A stretch of DNA of 64,000 nucleotides from Pandoraea sp. ASV26 (GTDB lineage: Bacteria > Pseudomonadota > Gammaproteobacteria > Burkholderiales > Burkholderiaceae), in NCBI RefSeq assembly GCF_016428915.1, contig NZ_JAELTP010000002.1, positions 60,296-124,295 of the forward strand, given 5' to 3'. The position numbers were made by a program, and so were the translations under genes. Positions 18,364 to 30,632 of this stretch are shown here, piece after piece; the first letter of the stretch is position 1; each line of letters begins with the position of its first letter. A model generated the notes under the pieces. That model worked only from the letters and a program-made list of their open reading frames with translations. It had not been told where the DNA came from and searched no databases.

Positions 18364-19515
18364 ATGTCCAGCAATGCGCAAGCCCCGATCATCGTCATCG
18401 CCCCCGATTCGTTCAAAGGTTCGCTGAGTGCCCCGGAAGTGGCACGCGCCATCGCGTCCGGCATCGCCCGCGTGTTGCCGCAGGCCGACCTGCGCTTGCG
18501 TCCGATGGCCGATGGCGGCGAAGGCACGCTCGACGCCCTGCTCTCCGCAGGCGGACGCCGGGTGCCGCTGTCGGTGCGCGGTGCGGGTCAGGCATCGGTC
18601 ATGGCCGAGTACGGCATCATGCCCGACGGCACGGGCGTGCTGGAAAGCGCCAACGTGGTGAGCATTACCGACCCCGTGGGCATGCGTACGCCGGTGGCCG
18701 AGCGCTCGACGGTCGGCCTTGGCGAACTGCTTCGTGCACTGCTCGATACCGGCGCGCGCCGCGTGCTGATCGGCCTGGGCGGCAGCAGCACGAACGACGG
18801 CGGCGCGGGTCTGCTCGTGGGCCTTGGCGCGCGTTTGCTCGACGAATCGGGTGAAGCCGTGCAACCGGTGCCGGCAGCCCTGCATCGCGTAGCGTCGATC
18901 GATCTGAACGGGCTCGACGGCCGTCTGAAGGACTGCGAACTGATCGCCATGTCCGATGTGAACAACCCTCTGAACGGCCCGCAAGGGGCGACGGCGATCT
19001 TCGGGCCGCAAAAGGGCGTGAGCGACGCGCAGGTCGAACCGCTCGACCGCGCGATCGCTCATTTCGCCGGACATGCGCATCGCGCCTTCAGCGCCAACGA
19101 AGCGGCAAGCCGCGCGGGCGCAGGGGCAGCGGGCGGTCTGGGCTTCGCGTTGCATTTGCTGGGCGCACAGTTCCGCTCGGGCGCGGAAGTGGTGGCCGAG
19201 CGCGTTGGACTGCCGCAAGCGGTGCAAGGTGCTGATTGGCTCATCACGGGCGAAGGCCGCAGCGACGGTCAGACGCTCTCGGGCAAGACCCCGATGATTG
19301 CCGCACAGGTGGCGATCAAGGCGGGAGCGACGGCGTCACTGCTCTCCGGCGCGATCGATCGCAGCGCGCTGGATAGCCTCTCGCGTGTGTTCTCGGGATG
19401 CTTCTCGCTGACGTTCGGCCCGACGACGCTGGAAAAAGCGATCGCCGACGCCGCCGGTCTGCTGGCCGACAGCGCGGAACAGATGACTCGCCTGCGCTAT
19501 ACGCACAAGGGTTGA
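18364..19515 (+). CDS. Glycerate 2-kinase
   Basis: A 383-residue kinase of the GarK/GlxK family that phosphorylates D-glycerate to 2-phosphoglycerate. Motifs are APDSFKGSLSAPEVA at the start, MADGGEGTLDALL, the glycine-rich LIGLGGSSTNDGGAG and AGAAGGLGFAL. It links glycerate from glyoxylate or sugar-acid breakdown to lower glycolysis. No glyoxylate carboligase or tartronate reductase gene is near, so its supply pathway lies elsewhere. Confidence 0.93.
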   Translation: MSSNAQAPIIVIAPDSFKGSLSAPEVARAIASGIARVLPQADLRLRPMADGGEGTLDALLSAGGRRVPLSVRGAGQASVMAEYGIMPDGTGVLESANVVSITDPVGMRTPVAERSTVGLGELLRALLDTGARRVLIGLGGSSTNDGGAGLLVGLGARLLDESGEAVQPVPAALHRVASIDLNGLDGRLKDCELIAMSDVNNPLNGPQGATAIFGPQKGVSDAQVEPLDRAIAHFAGHAHRAFSANEAASRAGAGAAGGLGFALHLLGAQFRSGAEVVAERVGLPQAVQGADWLITGEGRSDGQTLSGKTPMIAAQVAIKAGATASLLSGAIDRSALDSLSRVFSGCFSLTFGPTTLEKAIADAAGLLADSAEQMTRLRYTHKG

Positions 19516-19541
19516 ACCTCAGGCGTTACTGCCTCACTGCT

Positions 19542-20381
19542 TCATTCGACGATGCCAAGCGCGGCGGCCGCCAATCGCGCCACGTCCAACGTGCTCCGGG
19601 CATCGTCGCCGTCCTCCCGACGCCAGACAGCGGACAACCCCGCCCACGCCAGCACCCACTGCAACAGCCGCTGACGGTCGATCGCTGCCGCGTGCGTCAC
19701 GATCTCGACGCGCCGCGCAAAGACCCCGGGCGCGAGCGCCGTGCCTGCGTCCGGATTGCAGAACAGATTCGCGTACTCGAACCCGCGCTCGCCATAGAGC
19801 CCTTTCGGGTCGATGGCGAGCCACCCGCTTTCGCCAAAGTCCAGCACATTGGCATGGTGGATGTCACCGTGCAGCACGACCTCGTCACGCGGCGCGTCAA
19901 GCAACGCGCGCGCAGCATCCGCGCTGTGGGCCAGTATCGACGCTGCACCCGCTGCACCCGCCTTACCCGATGCCCCCGACCCAAGCGCGAGCAGTGCGTC
20001 GAACCACTGCCGCAAGGGCACAAGGGGCGGTCTGGCATCCGCGCGTGGCCGATGCAAACGCGCGATCGTCGCGCAGAGAATGCGCGTTGCGTCGTCGTCC
20101 CGTCCCGCTCGGGCCATTTCCGTGAGCGACGCCACGCCCTGCGCCCGCACCATCAACAAGGCTTCGCCTTCATGCGCCAGCACCGGCGCTGCGCCGTCGC
20201 CATTCCACCACGCCATGACATGAGCGCCCGCGATTTCCTCGGGTTCATGTGAGACTTTGAGCATAGCGGGCGTGCCTGCCTGACGCACCGGCAAGAGATG
20301 ACCGCCAAGGGAAGCCAGCGCCTCTCCATCGGGCGTGAGGTTCCATCGCTGGAGATAAGGCGCGAACATGTCGGGCGCCAT
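19542..20381 (-). CDS. APH(6)-like aminoglycoside/hydroxyurea phosphotransferase family protein
   Basis: A 279-residue small-molecule kinase with a eukaryotic-kinase-like fold. The catalytic segment VVLHGDIHHANVL (HGDxHxxN) and the magnesium segment AIDPKGLYGERGFEYANLFCNP match the streptomycin 6-phosphotransferase/hydroxyurea phosphotransferase family. Chromosomal members are often uncharacterised and need not give resistance. Its start ATG overlaps the stop of the LysR gene by one base (TGATG), so it is translated from the LysR transcript. The frame continues upstream inside that gene, but the family N-terminus begins at MAPDMF. Confidence 0.85.
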   Translation of the reverse strand: MAPDMFAPYLQRWNLTPDGEALASLGGHLLPVRQAGTPAMLKVSHEPEEIAGAHVMAWWNGDGAAPVLAHEGEALLMVRAQGVASLTEMARAGRDDDATRILCATIARLHRPRADARPPLVPLRQWFDALLALGSGASGKAGAAGAASILAHSADAARALLDAPRDEVVLHGDIHHANVLDFGESGWLAIDPKGLYGERGFEYANLFCNPDAGTALAPGVFARRVEIVTHAAAIDRQRLLQWVLAWAGLSAVWRREDGDDARSTLDVARLAAAALGIVE

Positions 20382-21286
20382 CAGCGTGCCCCGGGAGCGA
20401 TCCGCGCGCGCAGACGCGGAGTGGCGAAATCCAGAAACGCGCGCAGCTTGAGCGGCAACGGTGTCTGCCCCTTGTGCACCAGATTGACGGGCAACGGGGC
20501 CGCTTCGAAGTCGTCGAGCACCACTCGCAGGGTGTCGTCGTGCAAGGCTTGCGCGACCTGATAGGACAGCACACGCACCAGACCCACGCCCAGCACGGCC
20601 GCTGAAATCGCCGCCTCGGCCGTGTTGACAGCCAGACGCGAGCGAATGGGCACCGATTGCTCGGACCTGCCCGCACCGAACACCCACGCACGCCGCGACG
20701 CCAGCACTTCGAAGGTAATGCACGCATGGTCGGCAAGATCGCCCGGCGTTGCCGGCGTGCCGTGCGCATCGAGATACCCGGGACTGGCGCAAATGACACG
20801 ACGTACCGCGCCGACCCTCGTCGCCATCAGCGTGCTGTCCGGCAAGTCGCCGATGCGCAGCGCGACATCCGCATGCTCGTCCATCAAATGCACCACGCGG
20901 TCCGTCAGCACAAGGCTGATGTCGATCTCCGGATACTGCGCGAGGAACTCCGCTACCACTGGCAACACGTGCAAACGCCCGAACACCACCGGGGCGGTCA
21001 GCACCAGTTCGCCCTTCGGCATCGCATATTCGCCCGTGGCGGCTCGTTCGGCCTCGCCGATCTCCTCCAGAATCCGGCGGCACGCAGCCACATAGGAACT
21101 GCCGGCTTCCGTCAGCGATAACTGCCGCGTCGTCCGGTGCAACAAGCGCGTTTTCAGATGCGACTCCAGATCGCCTACCTTGCGGCTCACGGTCGCCAGC
21201 GGCATCCCGAGACGGCGCGCTGCGGCCGACAGGCTACCGGCGTCAACGACCGCAATCAGGATGGACATGGATTCGAGCCGATTCAT
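20381..21286 (-). CDS. LysR-family transcriptional regulator
   Basis: A 301-residue LysR regulator of the CrgA/AaeR-like group, opening MNRLESMSILIAVVDAGSLS with the helix-turn-helix at residues about 18-37 (SAAARRLGMPLATVSRKVGD). The divergent MFS gene 150 bases away is a likely target. Its 3' end is fused by a one-base overlap to the kinase gene downstream. Confidence 0.9.
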   Translation of the reverse strand: MNRLESMSILIAVVDAGSLSAAARRLGMPLATVSRKVGDLESHLKTRLLHRTTRQLSLTEAGSSYVAACRRILEEIGEAERAATGEYAMPKGELVLTAPVVFGRLHVLPVVAEFLAQYPEIDISLVLTDRVVHLMDEHADVALRIGDLPDSTLMATRVGAVRRVICASPGYLDAHGTPATPGDLADHACITFEVLASRRAWVFGAGRSEQSVPIRSRLAVNTAEAAISAAVLGVGLVRVLSYQVAQALHDDTLRVVLDDFEAAPLPVNLVHKGQTPLPLKLRAFLDFATPRLRARIAPGAR

Positions 21287-21439
21287 GGACTCTACCGAAT
21301 TCTGGAAAGATGATTCCTGATCTTGACGGATTCTCTACACAGGTGCAAGCGCGTAATGTCACCCCTAAAGCGGCGGGCAGACACCGCATCAGTCAACTGC
21401 CGCGCCGACCTTCGATCACCGACCTTACCGGAGTGCACC

Positions 21440-22684
21440 GTGAGCGCATCGCCTACCGCCGCCCTACCACCGCCGTCACCGGCCCCTCATGAGACCGCCT
21501 CTCGCGGCAAGATCGTGATGATGGCGATCATCGCGGGGGCGGTCGTCACCAATATCTATTGCACGCAGCCGATCCTGCCATTGATTGCTGCGAGCCTGCA
21601 TGTCGACCTTGGCACCGTCGACCTGGTCGCCGCCGCAGCGCTTCTGGGTTTCTCGACGGGCCTGGCGTTGTTGCTGCCCTTGGGCGACCGTTACGACCGA
21701 CGCAAACTGGTGCTCACCCAAATCGCGCTGGCCCTCGTGTTCGCAGTGGCCGCCGCGTTCGCGCCGGGCATCTGGGCGCTGATTGCGGCGTCGTTCGGAC
21801 TGGGCATCGTCAGTTGTGTGCCGCAACAACTCGTGCCTTTCGCAGCCGTGATGTCGCTGCCGAGTCAGCGCGGACGCGCGGTCGGCACGGTGGTCAGCGG
21901 CATCATGGTCGGCATCCTGCTGGGACGTACGATTGCCGGCGTGGTCGGCGAGCGCTTCGGATGGCGCGCCGTCTACGGTATGGAGGCGGCCTTCATGGTG
22001 CCGATCTGGATTGCGGCGGCATCGTTGCTGCCCAAAGGCCGGCCGAGCACCGACCTCTCGTACGGACGCCTGCTCGCCTCGCTCTGGCCGCTCGCCCGAG
22101 ACAATCGCCCGATCCGGGAGTCGATGATGATTCAGGCGCTGCTGTGGGCGTGCTTCAACGCGTTCTGGGTCAATCTGGCAGCGCTGCTCGCGAATGGCCC
22201 GTGGCATCTGGGCAGTGCATGGGCAGGTGGCTTCGGCATCATCGGTGCGGCAGGTGCCTTCGCCGCCTCGTTCGGCGGACGCGCCACCGACCGGCTCGGA
22301 CCGCGCGGTGTGATCGCGGCGAGCATCGCGATCGTTACGCTGGCTTACGTGCTGCTGGAGGGCGCCGACACCTCGCTGGTGCTTCTGGTGGCCGGCGTGG
22401 TCGTGCTCGACATCGGCGTGCAAGCAGGTCTCGTGGCGAATCAGACGCGCGCCTTTGCCGTCGACCCGAAAGCGCAAGGCCGGATCAACAGCCTGTACAT
22501 GACGGCGACCTTCTTCGGCGGCGCCGTGGGAGCGACGATCAGCGGCTGGCTGATGACGCGTTTCGGATGGTCGGGCATCGCCGGGTTCGGCATTGCCCTT
22601 GGCATGCTAGCGTCGCTCCTTCATTGCTTTGGCGCACCGCGCAATCGTTCGACCACGCCGGGTGAAGGCAACGCCGCGCGGTAA
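21440..22684 (+). CDS. MFS transporter, drug-efflux-like
   Basis: A 414-residue twelve-helix major-facilitator protein. After about 20 loop residues come IVMMAIIAGAVVTNIYCTQP and the motif-A loop LPLGDRYDRRKLVLTQI between helices 2 and 3. I chose GTG 21440, six bases after GGAG; an ATG at 21356 or a TTG at 21323 would only add non-hydrophobic residues. The fold resembles YnfM-type exporters. The divergent LysR gene suggests inducible expression. Confidence 0.85.
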   Translation: MSASPTAALPPPSPAPHETASRGKIVMMAIIAGAVVTNIYCTQPILPLIAASLHVDLGTVDLVAAAALLGFSTGLALLLPLGDRYDRRKLVLTQIALALVFAVAAAFAPGIWALIAASFGLGIVSCVPQQLVPFAAVMSLPSQRGRAVGTVVSGIMVGILLGRTIAGVVGERFGWRAVYGMEAAFMVPIWIAAASLLPKGRPSTDLSYGRLLASLWPLARDNRPIRESMMIQALLWACFNAFWVNLAALLANGPWHLGSAWAGGFGIIGAAGAFAASFGGRATDRLGPRGVIAASIAIVTLAYVLLEGADTSLVLLVAGVVVLDIGVQAGLVANQTRAFAVDPKAQGRINSLYMTATFFGGAVGATISGWLMTRFGWSGIAGFGIALGMLASLLHCFGAPRNRSTTPGEGNAAR

Positions 22685-22692
22685 GACGCCAA

Positions 22693-22720
22693 CACCCGGT
22701 GCACGCATCGGCACCGGGTG
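22693..22720. terminator. Hairpin between convergent MFS and prpD genes
   Basis: A perfect 10-bp stem CACCCGGTGC/GCACCGGGTG with an eight-base loop lies in the 69-base convergent gap. No T-run follows on either side, so it could be a terminator helped by Rho or a transcript-end stabiliser. Confidence 0.5.
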
Positions 22721-22727
22721 GCCGAAG

Positions 22728-22759
22728 CGTCACACCGTCACACCGTCACACCGTCACAC
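22728..22759. repeat. Four perfect tandem copies of an 8-bp unit across the prpD stop codon
   Basis: The unit CGTCACAC occurs four times in a row. The complementary prpD stop codon (22754-22756) and its last Val codon are made from the final unit, so the array is the prpD 3' end plus its untranslated tail. Confidence 0.92.
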
Positions 22760-24202
22760 CATGAGATCCACGAACTGGTGCACCGGCATCGCTTCCAGCC
22801 GCTGCTGATCCAGCGCAACGTCGAGAATGCGCGCCTGCGCCCGGGCAGCGAAGCGGCGCGCCAGATTCGTCTTGAACTTCTCCACGAGCAGCGGAATTCC
22901 CTCGGCACGGCGGCGCATGTGACCAATGGGGTATTCGACCAGCACTTCGTCGAGCGTGGTGCCGTCGGTCAAGGTGACGCTCAGTCCGTTCGCAATCGAG
23001 CGCTTGTCGGGATCGTGATAGTCGCGGGTGAACTGCGGGTCTTCCTCACAGACGATGTTCGCGCGCAGGGCATCGATGCGGGGATCGGCCGCCACGGCAT
23101 CTTCGTAATCGGCGGCCGTGAGCCGCCCGAACAGCAGCGGCACCGCCACCATGTACTGAATGCAGTGATCGCGGTCTGCCGGATTGGCAAGCGGTCCCTG
23201 CTTGTCGATGATGCGAATCGCCGCCGCATGCGTGCGGATTCTGACCGAGCGAATGTCCTGCGCGCTGCGCCCCATCGCCTGCAACTGGCGATGCAGCGTC
23301 ATCGCCGCCTCTGCGGCCGTCTGCGCGTGAAACTCCGCCGGGAAGGAAATCTTGAAGAGCACGTTCTCCATCACATACGACCCGTAGGGACGCTGGAACG
23401 CGAACGGCCGGCCCTTGAACAGCACGTCGTAGAAGCCCCACGTCTTGGCGGTGAGCACCGACGGATAGCCCATCTCGCCGGTGCGTGCCATCAGCGCGAG
23501 ACGCACGGCCCGGCTCGTCGCGTCCCCCGCCGCCCACGACTTGCGGCTCCCGGTGTTCGGCGCATGACGGTACGTGCGCAGACTCTGCCCGTCGACGAAT
23601 GCGAGCGAGAGGGCGTTGATCAGCTCGTCGCGAGAGAGCCCGAGCATTTCGCCGACAACCGCCGTGGAGGCGACCTTCACCAGCACCACGTGATCGAGGC
23701 CGACCTGATTGAACGAGTTCTCCAGCGCCAGACAGCCCTGAATCTCGTGCGCCTTGATCATGGCGGCAAGCACGTGCCGCATGGTGAGCGGCGGCTGCCC
23801 CTGCGCTACTGCCGTGCGCGAGAGCCAGTCGGCCGTCATCAGAATGCCGCCGAGATTGTCGGACGGATGTCCCCATTCGGCAGCCAGCCACGTGTCGTTG
23901 AAGTCGAGCCAGCGAATCATCGCGCCCAGACTGAACGCCGCCTGCACCGGATCGAGTTGATACGGCGTGCCGGGGACTTTCGCCCCGTTCGGCACGACCG
24001 TGCCCGGTACGATGGGCCCCAGCAACTTGGTGCAGGCCGGATAGGACAACGCTTCGAAACCGCACCCGAGCGTATCGATCAGGCAGTTGCGGGCGGTGTC
24101 GAAAGCGAGATCGCTGCGGATCTCGTAGGTGAGGACGTAGTCGACAATGTCCGCGAGAACCGTGTCGGGCGAGGGACGCACATTCGAGATGCCAGCAGAC
24201 AT
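22754..24202 (-). CDS. prpD: 2-methylcitrate dehydratase, MmgE/PrpD family
   Basis: A 482-residue PrpD that dehydrates 2-methylcitrate in propionate catabolism without an Fe-S cluster. Length and segments such as [40 protein letters not shown] and [20 protein letters not shown] match true PrpD rather than the wider MmgE group. It is the last gene of prpB-prpC-acnD-prpF-prpD. Because AcnD and PrpF are also present, PrpD is partly redundant here; in other bacteria either route can be used. Confidence 0.93.
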   Translation of the reverse strand: MSAGISNVRPSPDTVLADIVDYVLTYEIRSDLAFDTARNCLIDTLGCGFEALSYPACTKLLGPIVPGTVVPNGAKVPGTPYQLDPVQAAFSLGAMIRWLDFNDTWLAAEWGHPSDNLGGILMTADWLSRTAVAQGQPPLTMRHVLAAMIKAHEIQGCLALENSFNQVGLDHVVLVKVASTAVVGEMLGLSRDELINALSLAFVDGQSLRTYRHAPNTGSRKSWAAGDATSRAVRLALMARTGEMGYPSVLTAKTWGFYDVLFKGRPFAFQRPYGSYVMENVLFKISFPAEFHAQTAAEAAMTLHRQLQAMGRSAQDIRSVRIRTHAAAIRIIDKQGPLANPADRDHCIQYMVAVPLLFGRLTAADYEDAVAADPRIDALRANIVCEEDPQFTRDYHDPDKRSIANGLSVTLTDGTTLDEVLVEYPIGHMRRRAEGIPLLVEKFKTNLARRFAARAQARILDVALDQQRLEAMPVHQFVDLMV

Positions 24203-24234
24203 CGACGACCTCCTGCTATCACGTTGTCAGAACC

Positions 24235-25449
24235 TCAGAACGCGTCTGCGGGCGAGTCTCCGGGCGCATTTCCAGGAATGCGCACCCACCCCTCCATCAA
24301 CACGCGCGCGCTGCGGCTCATGATGGCCTTGGTGACCGTCCACTCGCCGCCTTCCTGCTTCGCTTCGGCGCCCACACGCAAGGTGCCCGACGGATGTCCG
24401 AAGCGCACTGCGTTGCGCGCCCCGCCACCGGCGGCCAGATTGACCAGCGTGCCCGGAATCGATGCGGCGGCACCGATGCAGACGGCTGCCGTGCCCATCA
24501 TGGCGTGATGCAGTTTGCCCATCGATAGCGCACGCACCAGCAGGTCGATGTCGCCCGGGTTCACGACCTTGCCGCTCGACGCCGTATAACCGGCCGGCTT
24601 CGCCACGAAGGCGACCTTCGGCGTGTGCTGACGCGTTGCCGCTTCCGACAGGTCCTTGATCAGGCCCATGCGCAGGGCACCGTGCGCGCGAATCATCTCG
24701 AACATCGCGAGCGCCTTCGGGTCGCTGTTGATCGCGTCCTGCAACTCCGTGCCCCGGTAGCCGATGTCTTCGGCATTGAGAAAGATCGTCGGAATGCCGG
24801 CGTTGATCATCGTTGCCTTGAACGTCCCCACACCGGGCACTTCGAGATCGTCGATGAGATGGCCGGTCGGGAACATGGCCCCGCCCTCACCGTCTTCCTC
24901 GGCGGCCGGATCGAGGAACTCGAGCTGGATTTCGGCGGCCGGGAACGTCACGCCGTCGAGTTCGAAGTCCCCGGTCTCCTGCACGGCACCGTCGGTCATC
25001 GGCACGTGGGCAATGATCGTCTTGCCGATGTTGGCCTGCCAGATGCGCACGACGGCCACGCCATCGCGCGGCACCCGCGCCGGGTCCACCAGACCGCCGC
25101 TGATGGCGAACGGCCCGACGGCCGCCGACAGATTGCCGCAGTTGCCGCTCCAGTCGACGAACTTCTGGTCGATCGACACCTGACCGAACAGATAGTCCAC
25201 ATCGTGCCCCGGCCGCTCGCTCTTCGCGATGATGACCGTCTTGCTCGTGCTCGACGTGGCGCCGCCCATGCCGTCGATCTGCTTGCCGTACGGGTCCGGG
25301 CTGCCGATCACACGCATGAGCAGCGCGTCGCGCGCCGCGCCCGGCACCTGTGCGGCGGCGGGCAGATCCTGCAAGCGGAAGAACACGCCCTTGCTGGTGC
25401 CGCCACGCATATAGGTGGCGGGAATGCGGATTTGTGGCTGATGCGCCAT
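24235..25449 (-). CDS. prpF: 2-methylaconitate cis-trans isomerase
   Basis: A 404-residue PrpF of the diaminopimelate-epimerase fold. It isomerises the 2-methylaconitate made by AcnD so that it can be hydrated to 2-methylisocitrate. Family marks are PATYMRGGTSKGVFF, GSPDPYGKQIDGMGGATSSTSK and DWSGNCGNLSAAVGPFAI, the last with the conserved Cys. ATG 25449 follows GGAGAG; a GTG one codon earlier is possible. It starts 11 bases after acnD and ends 32 bases before prpD. Confidence 0.95.
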   Translation of the reverse strand: MAHQPQIRIPATYMRGGTSKGVFFRLQDLPAAAQVPGAARDALLMRVIGSPDPYGKQIDGMGGATSSTSKTVIIAKSERPGHDVDYLFGQVSIDQKFVDWSGNCGNLSAAVGPFAISGGLVDPARVPRDGVAVVRIWQANIGKTIIAHVPMTDGAVQETGDFELDGVTFPAAEIQLEFLDPAAEEDGEGGAMFPTGHLIDDLEVPGVGTFKATMINAGIPTIFLNAEDIGYRGTELQDAINSDPKALAMFEMIRAHGALRMGLIKDLSEAATRQHTPKVAFVAKPAGYTASSGKVVNPGDIDLLVRALSMGKLHHAMMGTAAVCIGAAASIPGTLVNLAAGGGARNAVRFGHPSGTLRVGAEAKQEGGEWTVTKAIMSRSARVLMEGWVRIPGNAPGDSPADAF

Positions 25450-25460
25450 CACAACTCTCC

Positions 25461-28070
<2,610 letters not shown>

Positions 28071-28218
28071 CATGTGAGGAAGGTGTCGGCCCGGCCTGTG
28101 GCAGTGGTCAAACGGTGTGCCTGCACGGTAGACGCTCTGGACGTCTGCGCGGGGCGGCGGCGGAGATCCTGCCACCGCCCCGCGCCATCCGGGCAAGGCA
28201 TGCCTGATTCAGGCAATC

Positions 28219-29370
28219 TCAGCGCTTTTCGATCGGCACGAACTGCTGATCTTCCGGACCGGTGTAGTTCGCGCTCGGACGGATGATCTTGTTGTCGATG
28301 CGTTGCTCGATGATGTGCGCGCTCCAGCCCGACGTACGCGCAATCACGAACAACGGCGTGAACATCGCGGTCGGCACGCCCATCATGTGGTAGCTCACGG
28401 CGCTGAACCAGTCCAGATTCGGGAACATCTTCTTGACGTCCCACATCACCGACTCCAGACGCTCGGCAATGTCATACATCTTCGTGTTCTGCTGATCCTT
28501 CGACAGTTCGCGCGCCACTTCCTTGATGACCTTGTTGCGCGGATCGCTCACGGTGTAGACCGGGTGGCCGAAGCCGATGATCACTTCCTTGTTCTCGACG
28601 CGCGCGCGAATGTCGGCCTCGGCTTCGTCCGGCGAGTCGTAGCGCTTCTGAATCTCGAAAGCCACTTCGTTCGCGCCACCGTGCTTCGGGCCGCGCAGCG
28701 CGCCGATGGCGCCGGTGATCGCCGAGTGGATGTCCGAACCCGTGCCCGCGATCACGCGGGCCGTGAACGTGGACGCGTTGAATTCATGCTCCGCGTACAG
28801 GATCAGCGAGGTGTGCATCGCACGCACCCACCGGTCCGACGGCTTTTCGCCGTGCAGCAGATGCAGGAAGTGCCCGCCGATGCTGTCATCGTCCGTCTCG
28901 ACATCGATGCGCACACCGTTCTGGCTGTAGTGGTACCAGTACAGCAGCATCGAGCCCAGGCTGGCCATCAAACGGTCGGCGATGTCGCGTGCGCCCGGTA
29001 CGTTGTGGTCGTCCTTCTCCGGCAGCACCGTGCCGAGCACCGACACGCCCGTGCGCATCACGTCCATCGGATGGGCGGCGGCGGGAATGGTCTCGAGGGC
29101 GTCCTTGACGGCAGCCGGCAAGCCGCGCAGCGCCTTCAGCTTGGCCTTGTAGCCGCGCAGTTCCGCTACGCTCGGCAGCTTGCCGTAGACCAGCAGATAC
29201 GCGATTTCCTCGAACTCCGAGGTCTGGGCCAGATCCAGAATGTCGTAGCCGCGATAGTGCAGATCGTTGCCCGAACGGCCCACCGTACACAGGGCGGTAT
29301 TGCCGGCGGTCACACCCGACAGGGCGACGGATTTCTTCGGCTTGAAGCCAGTGGCAGTCGTCTCGCTCAT
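28219..29370 (-). CDS. prpC: 2-methylcitrate synthase
   Basis: A 383-residue citrate-synthase-family enzyme condensing propionyl-CoA with oxaloacetate. Its size and the motif [19 protein letters not shown] (catalytic His) fit PrpC, shorter than hexameric citrate synthases; the final [19 protein letters not shown] is also PrpC-like. ATG 29370 has GGAGG seven bases upstream; the ATG two codons earlier is only one base from that site. It follows prpB by 28 bases. Confidence 0.95.
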   Translation of the reverse strand: MSETTATGFKPKKSVALSGVTAGNTALCTVGRSGNDLHYRGYDILDLAQTSEFEEIAYLLVYGKLPSVAELRGYKAKLKALRGLPAAVKDALETIPAAAHPMDVMRTGVSVLGTVLPEKDDHNVPGARDIADRLMASLGSMLLYWYHYSQNGVRIDVETDDDSIGGHFLHLLHGEKPSDRWVRAMHTSLILYAEHEFNASTFTARVIAGTGSDIHSAITGAIGALRGPKHGGANEVAFEIQKRYDSPDEAEADIRARVENKEVIIGFGHPVYTVSDPRNKVIKEVARELSKDQQNTKMYDIAERLESVMWDVKKMFPNLDWFSAVSYHMMGVPTAMFTPLFVIARTSGWSAHIIEQRIDNKIIRPSANYTGPEDQQFVPIEKR

Positions 29371-29398
29371 GCTCATTCCTCCAGGATCAGGGATTCGG

Positions 29399-30289
29399 TT
29401 ATTTCTGTTGTGCGAACAGGGCGTCGAGCTTCTGTTCGTAAGCGTGGTAGCCGATGCTCTCATAGAGTTCGGCGCGCGTTTGCATGGTGTCGAGGACGGC
29501 CTTTTGCGTGCCGTCGCGACGAATCGTGTGATAGACGTTCTCCGCCGCCTTGTTCATGGCGCGGAATGCCGAGAGCGGGTACAGCACCAGCCCGACCTGC
29601 GCGCTCTTCAACTCCTCCACGGTGAACAGCGGCGTGGCACCGAACTCGGTGATGTTCGCGAGCACCGGCACTTTCACGGCATCCGAGAACTGGCGGTACA
29701 TCGGCAGCTCGGTCATCGCTTCCGGGAAGATCATGTCGGCGCCGGCTTCCACACAGGCGCAGGCCCGGTCGATGGCGGCCTGAAGTCCTTCCACGGCCAA
29801 TGCATCGGTGCGCGCCATGATGACGAAGTTCTCGTCGGTACGGGCGTCGACCGCCGCCTTGATACGATCGACCATTTCCTGCTGGCTCACGATGGCCTTG
29901 CCCGGACGATGGCCGCAACGCTTTGCGCCGACCTGATCTTCGATGTGCATCGCGCCCGCGCCGAACTTGATGAGCGACTGCACCGTACGTGCGATGTTGA
30001 ATGCCGACGGACCGAAGCCGGTATCGACGTCGACCAGCAACGGCAGATCGCATACGTCGGTGATGCGGCGCACGTCGGTGAGCACGTCGTCGAGCGTGGA
30101 GATGCCCAGATCGGGCAGGCCGAGCGAGCCTGCGGCCACACCGCCGCCGGACAGATAGATCGCCTTGAAACCGGCCGCCTTCGCGAGCAAGGCATGGTTG
30201 GCGTTGATGGCGCCGACAACCTGTAACGGTTGCTCGGTCTTGACGGCCTCGCGGAACGCGGCGCCGGCCGAACGAATGGTTTGCGTCAC
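29399..30289 (-). CDS. prpB: Methylisocitrate lyase
   Basis: A 296-residue isocitrate-lyase-superfamily enzyme that splits 2-methylisocitrate into pyruvate and succinate, the last step of the cycle. The catalytic segment [10 protein letters not shown] (KRCGH) and the metal-site segments [10 protein letters not shown] and HIEDQVGAK are present. It is the first gene of the operon; the sigma54 promoter at 30372-30387 lies about 85 bases upstream. Confidence 0.95.
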   Translation of the reverse strand: MTQTIRSAGAAFREAVKTEQPLQVVGAINANHALLAKAAGFKAIYLSGGGVAAGSLGLPDLGISTLDDVLTDVRRITDVCDLPLLVDVDTGFGPSAFNIARTVQSLIKFGAGAMHIEDQVGAKRCGHRPGKAIVSQQEMVDRIKAAVDARTDENFVIMARTDALAVEGLQAAIDRACACVEAGADMIFPEAMTELPMYRQFSDAVKVPVLANITEFGATPLFTVEELKSAQVGLVLYPLSAFRAMNKAAENVYHTIRRDGTQKAVLDTMQTRAELYESIGYHAYEQKLDALFAQQK

Positions 30290-30371
30290 TTGAATCCCTC
30301 GGTCGTGTCGTGCGCGACTGGCTGTCTGATGCCACCGAATCGCACGTGGGTTGAGTTGCGGCTAGTTCAGT

Positions 30372-30387
30372 AGCAATGGACGTGCCA
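30372..30387 (-). promoter_or_regulatory. Sigma54 -24/-12 promoter of the prp operon
   Basis: Read on the minus strand the site is TGGCAC-N5-TTGCT, an excellent match to the sigma54 consensus with GG-N10-GC spacing. It lies between prpB and prpR and should start a transcript about 72 bases before the prpB start codon. It fits control by PrpR, a sigma54-dependent activator. Confidence 0.9.
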
Positions 30388-30466
30388 GATAACCGTCGCC
30401 GAGCGCGCCGCTATCGGCATCGCGCACCTAAGACGTTCATTTGTCAGTGGAAATTCTTCGCGGATG

Positions 30467-30480
30467 TGACGTTTACGTCA
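30467..30480. promoter_or_regulatory. Perfect 14-bp palindrome in the prpB-prpR gap
   Basis: TGACGT-TT-ACGTCA lies about 80 bases upstream of the prp -24 element. It differs from the TTTCAT-type palindrome nearby, so a second regulator may bind here. Which one is unknown. Confidence 0.45.
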
Positions 30481-30520
30481 AGTCGGAGGTTACGCGAGAT
30501 GTCTCCTGCGCGTTGCACTT

Positions 30521-30549
30521 CGTTTCATTATGAAACGCTATATGAAACA
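30521..30549. promoter_or_regulatory. Probable PrpR enhancer site
   Basis: A perfect 17-bp palindrome CGTTTCAT-T-ATGAAACG is followed by a third half-site ATGAAACA at 30542-30549. It is about 135 bases upstream of the prp -24/-12 promoter, ideal for a sigma54 activator, and about 95 bases upstream of prpR, so it may also give autoregulation. Confidence 0.7.
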
Positions 30550-30632
30550 GTGCGTCGCATCATGCTACGATCGCGAATCGCTTCCCGCGGCGCTATCCTT
30601 CTGCCGCCGCCCATTTGCCGACGAATCACAGC

